Of a DNA stretch of 64,000 nucleotides, positions 9,425-19,369 are shown in pieces; the first letter of the stretch is position 1; each line of letters starts with the position of its first letter. The stretch covers positions 2,224,001 through 2,288,000 of the forward strand of contig NC_064226.1 in the NCBI RefSeq assembly GCF_023101765.2, in the 5' to 3' direction. Below the pieces are notes generated by a model. That model made no database searches. It was given only the letters and a program-made list of their open reading frames with translations, and had not been told where the DNA came from. The translations under genes and the position numbers were made by a program. The DNA comes from Spodoptera frugiperda (lineage: Eukaryota; Arthropoda; Insecta; Lepidoptera; Noctuidae).

Positions 9425-10164
9425 TCAGCCGACAATCGTGCCACCGCCAGAACTGGAACTGGCAGTAGCTGAGGACTTGGAGAAGGATTGTGAGATCGGA
9501 ATGCTGCCTCCGAAGCCGTGACCACCGTGTCCATTGTGACCATAGCCACCTCCACCGTAGCCGCCGCCATAGCCCCCGTGGGTGAAGTCGTAGCCGTGTC
9601 GCCTTACTCGCTCTCCTTTATAACAATTGAAATAATTTATTAATTAGTCTATTTTTACCGTAGTTCAAACATGGAACTGAATATATACAGATAAGAAACA
9701 AGAATGGATAATACATGAATATGTAGCGTTTGCCGCAAAGAATTAAAACAAAACATCTATCGTATATCAATTATGTGTAAACATTTGACTGACTTTTTTG
9801 GAAAGCGTACCTACTTTTACATGTTTATCTACAATTATGGTACTCGTAACAAAGAACTGACGAAAGGTGGGTATCAATATTAGTTAGTGAAATGGGTTTT
9901 AAAATTTCAGGACTTAAAATAAGTACTTATGTTAAAATTTTACTTTTCCTGCCACAAGTCCACAGGAAGAAATTTCAATAGGAATATGTGGTGCCTATGT
10001 ACCTCAAATATATATATGTGTTATCCTTAATATTGTATATATGTACATAAATAGTAAATAAATAAAATAAAAATACTTTTATACAATATACCATAGAAAT
10101 TACCTGGAGCGGCCAAACAGGAGATCACGAATACTACCAAAATTACAAGCGCTAATCTGACCAT
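9425..10164 (-). CDS. Secreted Gly/His-rich peptide precursor, two exons (gene B)
   Basis: Exon 1 (10164-10104) and exon 2 (9615-9425) join in phase 1 to 83 codons plus stop. Residues 1-19 form a strong signal peptide (MVRLALVILVVFVISCLAA). A very short propeptide ends in E-R-V-R-R (22-26), a furin-type site. The mature peptide from His27 is Gly/Tyr/His-rich (residues 28-57, with G-G-Y-G-G-G-Y repeats and five His). It is followed by S-I-P-I-S-Q-S-F-S-K and a Ser/Ala/Thr tail (68-76) ending in a short Gly run. Exon 1 ends in a GTAA donor. The acceptor (TTATAAAG) has a poor pyrimidine tract, the weakest point of the model. No Cys remains after signal removal. The domain order and the S-F-[S/T]-K plus S/A/T tail match gene A, so the two are likely old paralogues. 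Role unknown; a defence or cuticle/silk-associated peptide is possible. Confidence 0.85.
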
Positions 10165-10221
10165 GTTGAAGCTTGTTGTTCCTCACAGAAGTAACTATGC
10201 CGATGGTCAGCCGTACATCAT

Positions 10222-10230
10222 TTTATATAG
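10222..10230 (-). promoter_or_regulatory. TATA box of gene B
   Basis: TATATAAAA on the minus strand lies about 60 bases upstream of the start codon at 10164. This fits transcription starting near 10195-10200 and a 30-35 base leader. Confidence 0.7.
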
Positions 10231-10249
10231 GAGAGCCTAGCCATTGTTC

Positions 10250-10799
10250 AAAACCATCGAATCATCCTTGTTTGTGCGAAATCGGTAAAATTCTAGTCAT
10301 ACACTTTTTGTTAGAGGTAGGTGACAATGCTCAACTTTACGCACGATTAAAAATAATAAAATGTTGCGTTTTCCTGTTGGCACCTGAATTCTTTGATCGA
10401 AATAGAAGATAAATATACCGTAAGACAATATTTGAAACCCATGTCTCGCATGGATCCGTGTTTCGGCACACGAAGGGTGAAAGGAACTTTAATTTCAAAT
10501 CCGGAGACACAAGAAGTACAGTATCTATATCAAAAATCTTTAAGTTTTGAAGTGCTCATGGTGGTGGTCTCTGCGGTATTCTTTAACATATGGGCGTTAC
10601 GAAGGCAAGGAAATCCAAAACCTTAGATCACCAATTCATTCTTGATATTTCAATTAATTTGTTTTAAAATCATGATAATACCTGCATCAATTAAGATCTG
10701 TAATCTTCCAAGGAGATTTTCCTAGAAAAAATATTTATACCTACTTAATATAAATTAATACTTCGAACGTACAGATGGACGAAGACATATTTAATTATC
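10250..10799. other. Upstream of gene B; no supported gene
   Basis: Two overlapping short frames on the plus strand (10173-10412 and 10393-10626) run against the gene B promoter and show no recognisable domain or splice context. No immune-type kappa-B motif was seen upstream of the TATA box. Confidence 0.4.
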
Positions 10800-10925
10800 G
10801 TTGTTATAAATGCGAATGTTTGTGAGTTTGTGTGTATGTTTGTTACTACAATCGCGTTAAAATGGCTAAAGGGATCAAGATGAAATTTGGAACAGGGGTA
10901 GATGATTTGGAATAATACATAGAAT
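10800..10925 (+). repeat. RTE-like LINE 3' tail
   Basis: TTATAAATGCGAATGTTTGT, GAGTTTGTGTGTATGTTTG, AATGGCTAAAGGGATCAAG and ATGAAATTTGGAACAGGGGT are the classic tail of lepidopteran RTE elements. An inverted copy is at 7905-8012. Confidence 0.7.
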
Positions 10926-11742
10926 ATACGAAGCGGGCGAAGAGCTATTATTATTATGGTTATAAAATGAAGTGCTCTATTAAAGATGTTCTTTCTTGTG
11001 TAGTTAGTTGTGCAGTGAATACCACTTAGATACACCATCAATAGTAATGTAATACACCATCCTCCTAATGGAATAAGTTGGTAAAGGAAACGGATTATTT
11101 TATTGAAAGCAATCGGCACCGGCCTTAGACACCTGCAATAACTCATTAAGAACTTAATCCATACTTTCTTAATCTTTCGCTGCAATGTTTCACAGAAGGC
11201 TTACCAAGCATTTGTATTTGCTAGTATAGCTGAAAACTCTGGTATGTGCTGCACCCTGAGGCTACACGTTACCTTACTTATAAAAACCATAAAAAAAGAA
11301 GAGGAACATTCAAGAATACTTAACTCTTATACTTTATTTATTTACCCAATTATAACAAAATCTGAAACTTTAACTTTAACAATACAATATTACGTAATCA
11401 TTGCGAAAAATTCCCCTAATCTATTGTCGAAAACAATATATTACGCGAAGGTGAGCCACGCTAATCAATTCGACATTGCACGTGACGTAGGTGCATCTTT
11501 ACGGATCACGTGTGAATAAGGGCGATTACACATGATATCATTTTTAATTGTACAACAAAGTCAAAGCATTTATTGCAATTAATCCTAAATTAGGCATTTT
11601 TGAAACGTAAACATCACGAACAACATCAATAGCCTGTAACAGGGCTTATTTTTATTTATTTATTGATTTACATCAGGCAACGAAGGCCCATATTAATACA
11701 ATAATACTATACTAAAACATAAAATATGCAGGTTAATATATT
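10926..11742. other. Intergenic with a retroposon fragment at 11560-11615
   Basis: No gene is supported; open frames here are AT-rich and without features. CAAAGTCAAAGCATTTATTG with AATTAATCCTAAATTAGGCA (11560-11615) is the head of the repeat family R4 seen more fully at 20567-20700. Confidence 0.45.
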
Positions 11743-13350
11743 ATAGTCGCTACGCCATGCGCTTCGTAGAGTTGGCGTAGGCGTAATGACGTTGTAGTCG
11801 CTACGCTCCGTAGAAGTGGCGTAGGCGCTACGTAATGACGTTGTAGTCGCTACGCTCCGTAGAAGTGGCGTAGATGCTACGTAATAACGTTGTATTCGCT
11901 ACGCTCCGTAGAGGTGGCGCAGGCGCTACGTAATAACGTTGTATTCGCTACGCTCCGTAGAAGTGGCGCAGATGCTACGTAATGACGTTGTAGTCGCTAC
12001 GCTCCGTAGAAGTAGCGCAGGTGCTACGTAATAAAGTTGTAGTCGCTAGGCTCCGTAGATGTGGCGTAGGCGCTACGTAATGACATTGCAGTCACTACGC
12101 TCCGTAGAGGTTGCGTAGGCGCTACGTAATAACGTTGTATTCACTACGCTCCGTAGATGTGGCGTAGGCGCTACGTAATGACGTTGTAGTCGCTAGGCTC
12201 CATAGAGGTGACGTAGGCGCTACTCTCCGTAAAGATAGCATAGGTGCTACGTAAAGAAGTTGTGGTCGCTACGCTCCGTAGAGGTGGCGTAGGCGCTACG
12301 TAATGACGTTGTAGTCGCTACGCTCCGTAGAGGTTGCGCAGGCGCTACGTAATGACGTTGTATTCGCTACGCTCCGTAGATGTGGCGCAGGCGCTACGTA
12401 ATGACGTTGTAGTCGCTACGCTCCGTAGAGGTTGCGCAGGCGCTACGTAATAACGTTGTAGTCGCTACGCTCCGTAGAGGTTGCGTAGGCGCTACGTAAT
12501 AACGTTGTAGTCGCTACGCTCCGTAGAGATAGCGCAGGCGCTACGTAATAACGTTGTAGTCGCTACGCTCCGTAGAGGTTGCGTAGGCGCTACGTAATAA
12601 CGTTGTAGTCGCTACGCTCCGTAGAGGTAGCGCAGGCGCTACGTAATAACGTTGTAGTCGCTACGCTCCGTAGAGATAGCGCAGGCGCTACGTAATAACG
12701 TTGTAGTCGCTACGCTCCGTAGAGGTTGCGTAGGCGCTACGTAATAACGTTGTAGTCGCTACGCTCCGTAGAGGTTGCGCAGGCGCTACGTAATAACGTT
12801 GTAGTCGCTACGCTCCGTAGAGGTTGCGCAGGCGCTACGTAATAACGTTGTATCCGCTACGCTCCGTAGAGGTTGCGCAGGCGCTACGTAATAACGTTGT
12901 ATCCGCTACGCTCCGTAGATGTGGCGTAGGCGCTACGTAATGACGTTGTAGTCGCTAGGCTCCATAGAGGTGACGTAGGCGCTACTCTCCGTAGAGATAG
13001 CATAGGTGCTACGTAAAGAAGTTGTGGTCGCTACGCTCCGTAGAGGTGGCGTAGGCGCTACGTAATGACGTTGTAGTCGCTACGCTCCGTAGAGGTGGCA
13101 TAGATGCTACGTAGAAATGTAGTCGCTACGCTCCGTAGAAATGGCGTAGGCGCTACGTAAAGATGTAGTCGCTACGCTTCGTAAAGATGTCGTAGGCGCA
13201 ACGTAAACACTACGCTATGTGTAGACTGTAGACGGCGTAGGTGCTACGTAAAGCCGTTGTAGCCTCTACACCTCGTAGAGGTGGCATAAGAGCTACACTA
13301 AGACGTTGTAGTTGCTACGTGTAAATGGCGTGGTTGCTACGTAAAGACTT
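11743..13350. repeat. CpG-rich minisatellite, 49-bp unit, more than 30 copies
   Basis: The unit can be read as GTAGTCGCTACGCTCCGTAG, AGGTGGCGTAGGCGCTACGT and AATAACGTT. Successive starts at 11794 and 11843 give the 49-base period. Each unit holds several CTACG/CGTAG words in both orientations, making small hairpins (CTACG-CTC-CGTAG and CGTAG-GCG-CTACG), plus TACGTA and AACGTT palindromes. Units vary at a few fixed places (AAT[A/G]ACG, AG[A/G][G/T]). A distinctive block with CGCTAGGCTCCATAG is found twice, at 12191 and 12953, showing a larger duplication within the array. Units decay from about 13100 on. No ORF crosses it, and 49 is not a multiple of three. There are no unique spacers, so it is not a CRISPR array. 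Confidence 0.95.
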
Positions 13351-13727
13351 CTCGTTCTCATTATAAATAAAGCACTGTTTTATTAATTTATTTTCTAACT
13401 AGTCTACGAATAGGATCGTGTGGAGATTGCCTAACATCAATTTGCGATCATGATACACTAAGCTTAAAGTTAATTTATTCCGCTTTTTATAAATAGCATC
13501 ATATCTTGATTAAGTTTAAAAAATTAATGTGTTATTTTCAAAATTTAATCTAACTAATGAGTTTTATTTTTATTTTATTTATTAAACATTGCGGTTTAGT
13601 TAATTTCCACTCTTTTAATTGGTTTCCTAAAACGTATTCTTGAGATAAAAAATAGGCTACGTCTTATTCTAGACTATCATATAATCTCTATTCAATATTC
13701 CTTTAATTATTGCATTATTTAAAATTT
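13351..13727. other. Intergenic, nothing recognised
   Basis: AT-rich stretch directly after the satellite, without genes or clear repeats. Confidence 0.4.
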
Positions 13728-13880
13728 CTTTTATACCAGAAGGGGTAGGCAGAGGTGCACATTGTGGCACGTAATGCCTCTGTACAATTTACACCCACTT
13801 TTCACCATTTATGGTACAAGTCCCATGTAATAAGGGACGAGCCTATTGCCGTTTACTGGGCACATTCCAAAATATCAAAT
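13728..13880 (+). repeat. Interspersed repeat (family R2)
   Basis: AGAAGGGGTAGGCAGAGGTG, GGCACGTAATGCCTCTGTAC, AAGTCCCATGTAATAAGGGA and a GAGCCTATTGCC end match the centre of 6970-7170. Confidence 0.6.
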
Positions 13881-14149
13881 AGTTCAAATTTTTAAATGTC
13901 TTGATTGATAAATGGTGTTTCAGAACATGGAATTAGCATTAAAACTTACTTAATTGACACCTAGGTATTAATAACATTTCCAGTGAAGTTGAGTGCCTGA
14001 CTCATATCTAAATAAACATTTACTTACCTACAAGTCGGTTCTAAAAATAACAAACGTGATATTTAGGAAAAATCCCTATTAGATTTATGAATAGCCAATC
14101 AAAATATTGTAGGTAGGTATTGAATGATTTTTGTTTTGTTAATGGCGTT

Positions 14150-14200
14150 TGGCCACCATCTCGCCTGGTAGTAAGCGATGATGTGTGATTTGGCCGATAA
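14150..14200 (+). repeat. LINE-tail fragment
   Basis: CGTTTGGCCACCATCTCGCC followed by TGGTAGTAAGCGATGATGTG is the same retroposon end as at 7720 and 3870. Confidence 0.5.
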
Positions 14201-14504
14201 GTTAAGCAAGTTGAATTTTGGATTTGAGTTTTGATCGAGTCCAGGGGACATCTTTCTTTGATAAGAGTGAACCTTTTAAAATACGATCTCAAGCTTGTTT
14301 GTCAAGCATGGATATTGTGAGAACCTCTTTAAAGAGGCAGTAGTGCACAGGCAGATGATATAATTTGTTAATAACCACTTAAAGAGCAGGACAACCAGCA
14401 TGCTTCTCTTGTGATAAACTAAATAGTGGGTTACCAGGCACAAAACCAGTTATTATTATATGGGTAAATAAAAAAAAACAAACAGATTATACATCTTAAT
14501 AATT

Positions 14505-14510
14505 TTTATT
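14505..14510 (-). terminator. Candidate distal poly(A) signal of the OATP gene
   Basis: AATAAA on the minus strand lies where the repeat-poor, AT-rich block downstream of the OATP stop gives way to repeat-rich DNA. Other AATAAA-like words occur nearer the stop codon, so the true end could be anywhere in 14500-19200. Confidence 0.25.
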
Positions 14511-17500
14511 TACAAATAATTAAAAATATGTGATCCGACGTCACAATAACAAATCTACACTGTACTTATTGATTTAACTTGTAAACGTATGTACTAGAGG
14601 TGTACCGCACTCGGATTCATTATAACCAATACATACCAGAACATTATTAGAAAAATTCTTCACACAACATACAAAGACGCACGTGAACATACTACAATCT
14701 GTCTTTATTGCATTTTCAACTTTATTTGTACTGCCTTAAACTCAAAAATTCATTGAAGTAGACACACTGAAGTAGTTTTAGCTACTGGCGTTTGTAAAAA
14801 AGGTTACATTACAAATGTGCGTTTTGTTGCAGACTTTTTTTAAACATTTCAAACATAGAATCTCAGAATTTAAATTCAGAAGTAGACAGATTATAAAAGA
14901 GGTTCATTAAGAAAGGAGTTACTATAAATAAGTTTGTATTTTTATCATAATTTCGCCTCACAAATAGTTTTAGTTATAAGTAGAAATTATTTAAAGTAAT
15001 AGACGGTTACGGGTTCTTTTTATATCTAAAATCCAGAGGTATTATTCTCTAACACTAAACGTAGACTAGTAAAATTGTGTTCGCTATTATGAAGAGCCGT
15101 TACACTTTTTTTTATTCTTACAATGTATATTTTTTTAATATTACAGCAACAAACAACAAAATTCAGCTAAAAGCTACCACTGAGAAGTAAATTGTAACTA
15201 GGACAGTACAATAAACATACATAGATATTTCAAGTTAGCTTTTGAAGTTAAACACTTTTCAATCTTATCGCTATAGGCGTAAGGTTGAAAAATGATTAAC
15301 AACATTAAAACCGAAGACATATTTATATATAAGTATAAAAATGAATGTGTGATTATATATTTTGAACCTAATAATAATAGAACACGACAAAACAGTCAAC
15401 ACATGCAATACAATTTCCTACTAATATTCGATTTTTCTAAATTTTTCCTTTATTTATTATCAATACAATATTTTCTTAATCAATCTCCAAAGATGTTATT
15501 CTCTAAAATTATCCAATTCATTATTTAAAGTTACAACATTAGGTATATTTCCTCTACAACACACGATTCACACACATATATTACGATAACAGAATAATAT
15601 TTTTCTAAATGATCTTTACTATTAAAGCCAACTTAAATATTAAATTTGATTTGCTCTTAGTCAATAAACATAAGTAGATGATGGACATAATTACTATATA
15701 AGTTGTTGTTTACAAGTATCTACCACAGCTTTAATGGTAGGTAATGTTGTTTTTGAAGATTACAATAGTAAATGTGAATTATTGATTACAAGTAATTTTT
15801 CTTTTCATAGAAAAAAAAATGAGTGGGTGGGTTTGTTACTCATGCGTTGTATTTTTTACTTTTGTCGCTACGTCAATGAAAACAATTGAGAGAAATTGTT
15901 TTTATCGCATCTTGCGTATTTGTGACTACTATATGCAGCGTAGAGTCAATGTGTATTTAACTTCTTTATGTTCTCAAATTGAATTAACTGGTCAGGGGTA
16001 CAAATATTCTTCACTATTGTAATCTTCAAACACAACACTACCTCCCATGAAAACTGTGGTAGATAATTTTAGAACACCTTATACATAATACATAATACAA
16101 TATATAGCAATCCTCAGTGCGTATTATACATAGAACAATAATAAAAAATTGCACTTGTTAAAAATAATGCACACTTTTACATATTAAGGAACAATATTGG
16201 TTTAATAAATTCGTTATATCAAGTAATTGTTATATTCATTAAATTAAACATGCAAAATATTAATTAATTACTCCATAGGAATAATTCCATTTATTTGATT
16301 AATATAAAATTTTAATACAACAGTGAAATCAATGTGAGGTTTTTTAGGTATACCTTCAAATTTCATACTAGCAACATTTCGTTGTAAGCAAAAACAGTTT
16401 ATTATGCCGTTATATTCCATACACAATTAGTACCAAATTTCCTTGTACTTGTATATTTATTAATTTTCAATATCAGTCGCAACATCAGTAGTTTTGTATC
16501 AGTCCCAATATAATAACACACTATATTTCACTTAGCACTTTAGTTTATGACTACTTTATATAATATTATAATGTAATATATAAATTATAGTATATATAAA
16601 AAAGTCACTCAAAAAAGTAACACCTCTTTGTACAATATAAAAAACATATTGCACAATCCACTAAAGAAAACTGAACTCTATCATTAAGATTAAAGAGTTC
16701 ATTATTGGATAACAATGCAGTCGAAATACAGCGTGGTACAAAAGGGTGTAGATTTTAAAAGTAATATTACTATAGTATGTAATATAAACAAGAAGGCTTG
16801 TTTACAGAAAGACCATTATGAAACGAAAATAATGAATTGCTAACCTAATTTATTCTAGTGATCAGTTTACACAAACTCCCAGCCTTTTATTACTTTATCG
16901 ATTACATATAAGTATACATATAACTCCAATGACGGCTACGGTATTTCATCAAAACACGAAAATATTGATTATACAGAATATAAGTTCAATTTAGATCTTC
17001 ATCATTTTCCTAAGTCTACATACCATTCTTATACAATACATTCCTTATTAGCAAAATTCACTTATTCAACCAAAAAGGTTCTACACACTTTTTTTAACCT
17101 TCACACATCATTTGTGACTAAATATAATATATATTCATAAACAATGCCCAAAAAATGTATATATTTATATACTAATTATATATTTAGACGATTATTAAAG
17201 TGTATACATAACAGACAGACAATAGTGCAGATTTATAATAGAAATAATATAATAGATTATTATATTACGAATACGGAAAAAGACAACAGAAAATTATCCT
17301 AAACATTTATTTACTCTTACAATTATACTATTTTAATTGTGATTATAATGTTTAATTCATTTAATATTATTTACAGGGGGTTTAGTATTAATTTGTTACA
17401 AAAAAATCTTTGACTAACACTAAAAATAAACGTCTAATCACTAGCCATGTAAATCGCAATTATCGAAATAATTATATTATGCGTTGTAAACACACATTGT

Positions 17501-17731
17501 CATAATAATAAATACGCTTTACTAAAATCGAAAACCTAAAACTAAACGCATCCATCGGCATGCGAATAGTTAGTACATCTTTGGATTACATTACAAAAAA
17601 GGTACAATACGTTTTCAATATCTCCTAAATGTTAATAAACGCTTAAAAATCCGTTATACCATTATGAACTTTAACGCTCAAAACATAAATGTGATTTTGC
17701 GCTACATTTCAACGTTTGCGCAAACTACAGA

Positions 17732-17908
17732 GGGCTTAACGCGAGTTTGTTTTACATTTAACGTGATCGACACGTTTATGACGTTCGGCGCTCTGATTAG
17801 CCAGCTTCAATGAACCAACCAATCAGAAGACTACACGCGGTAACGGTTTAACCCTTTGATTGGTCGGTTTCAATCTCGTTAAACGTAAGACAAATTCGTA
17901 ATAGGCCC
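17732..17908. repeat. MITE with about 35-bp terminal inverted repeats (copy 1)
   Basis: The left end GGGCTTAACGCGAGTTTGTT with TTACATTTAACG pairs with the right end CGTTAAACGTAAGACAAATT with CGTAATAGGCCC. The middle includes GGCGCTCTGATT and CCAATCAGA. Copy 2 is at 34077-34227 in intron 2 of the OATP gene. Too short to encode anything; mobilised, if at all, by an outside transposase. Confidence 0.75.
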
Positions 17909-18324
17909 TTCATTTGCGCAATTTTTTATCATAGTTGCGCAACACAGGAGAAAATCTTATTGTAGTAGATAATTATTATGACAATATGTGCCTATTAAAA
18001 CGTGAATTCAGTCCCGTATATAGATATTGTTTACTGAGTGATGTAATAAAGTGATGTGTTGAGATGAACGCTTTCTATTGTTTCATGGGACTGATGAAAT
18101 ATATGGAGAAAACGTTGAAGCCCACTAACACAGTATATTGGCTAAGTAAAACGACCCGTGCGTTAGTGGGCCAAAACCTTCTTATAAACAGAATAGTTAT
18201 ATATTTATTTATTTACCTAATAATTAATGCTATGTTCGCCAAATATCGGCTCTAATCGTTTAGCTGTAATTTCGTATAAACACTTGCTCCCAAATAATTA
18301 TCATAGTAATATGTACGTAACTTT

Positions 18325-18512
18325 ATAATAATATTATGCCAGAACCCATTTGTAGTTATTTTTTATTATGTTTACAAAATTGAGCACATACTTATGCGGT
18401 AAAGTAACTAGTGTATAATAATATTATGCCAGAACCCATTTGTAGTTTTATTTTTTTATTATGTTTACAAAATTGAGCACATACTTATGCGGTAAAGTAA
18501 CTAGTGTATAAA
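18325..18512. repeat. Two-copy tandem duplication of about 92 bp
   Basis: The segment with ATAATATTATGCCAGAACCC, TTTATTATGTTTACAAAATT and GCGGTAAAGTAACTAGTGTA is present twice in direct tandem. The copies differ mainly in the length of a T-run. This is a recent local duplication. Confidence 0.85.
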
Positions 18513-19223
18513 ATGCACAGATTTATAATAAAATGCACGATACAAGTATCTCATTGTTCAGTCAGGTTTATGGTTGCCATGGAAACCGTATAATTCAAAC
18601 AATAACACTGGCATTTTACTAAAAAGGTAATATTAGCAAGAATCTAATAAATAACCAAAATATTGGCTTATGTTAATTAGTATGTACAAATAGTAGCTAG
18701 GTTTTGTCCAAATACAATATGACGCATGCATTGTTCTGTGTTGTAATATGGCTCACAATGGCGGTCTAGCCGACACACGGACATCAAACACATTACCAGT
18801 AACTTACATCGCTGGGCCCACTGGTGGACCCTCAATCCTTCACATTACTGCTAACCCCTCACTCCACCTTAACTTTACACGATAATAAATTTTACTAAAA
18901 CTACCAACTCTCAGATCCTCTTGCATACAAATTTCGACTTTAACAGTCAAGTATAAGATTCACAATTGTCCGATAGCTGAACTGGATCAGCGTCGTTGCA
19001 TTTATCGATCTTACCACTGGGTAAACTACATGTAGAATTAATAACTGTCCGCGACTAAGATTTATTCAGATCAGTGTCGTTGCAATTTAGACCGTAACAC
19101 TTACAAGTAAGGTTCATTGTCCCACGCCTAAGTTGAAGTTTTTTTACGGTTGAAATTTGCACCGTATTGCCTTGACTTGAGGTCGTGTGTCACTTACAGG
19201 TGTGACTCGTAGTTGGTTTGAGG

Positions 19224-19369
19224 TCAGAGTTGTGTATCGGATGGGTTTGTGAGTGACACGGATCCTTCGGGTGCGGGGTTCTCTTCCGGGTTCATGTCAA
19301 TGCGACCCGCCTTGCTCCACACCAAAATGTCCATTATGCAAGCTAGGAACATTAGGAATGACGATAAAC
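19224..19369 (-). CDS. OATP exon 11: last helix and C-terminus
   Basis: Acceptor TTTCAG, residues 657-704, then TGA. A hydrophobic helix (S-S-F-L-M-F-L-A) is followed by a hydrophilic cytosolic tail ending T-N-P-S-D-T-Q-L. The C-terminal D-T-Q-L fits a class I PDZ-binding pattern (x-S/T-x-L), so a scaffold contact is possible. Confidence 0.93.

Larger units (their letters stand above)
14511..19223 (-). other. AT-rich, retroposon-poor block; possible long OATP 3' UTR
   Basis: For 4.7 kb after the OATP stop codon I see no family R1, R2 or R4 retroposon and no gene. Such copies occur every kilobase or so in the introns and at 1-14000. Only a MITE (17732-17908) and a 92-bp tandem duplication interrupt it. 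This would fit a long, conserved, AU-rich 3' UTR, but nothing in the sequence proves transcription. Several short ORFs (15292, 15819, 18064) have no features. Confidence 0.35.

Noticed and set aside
10393..10626. 77-codon plus-strand frame upstream of gene B
   Set aside because: Reasonable composition with a hydrophobic stretch, but no start context, homology or exon partners.
11743..13350. CRISPR array
   Set aside because: Units are contiguous with no unique spacers, and the genome is eukaryotic.
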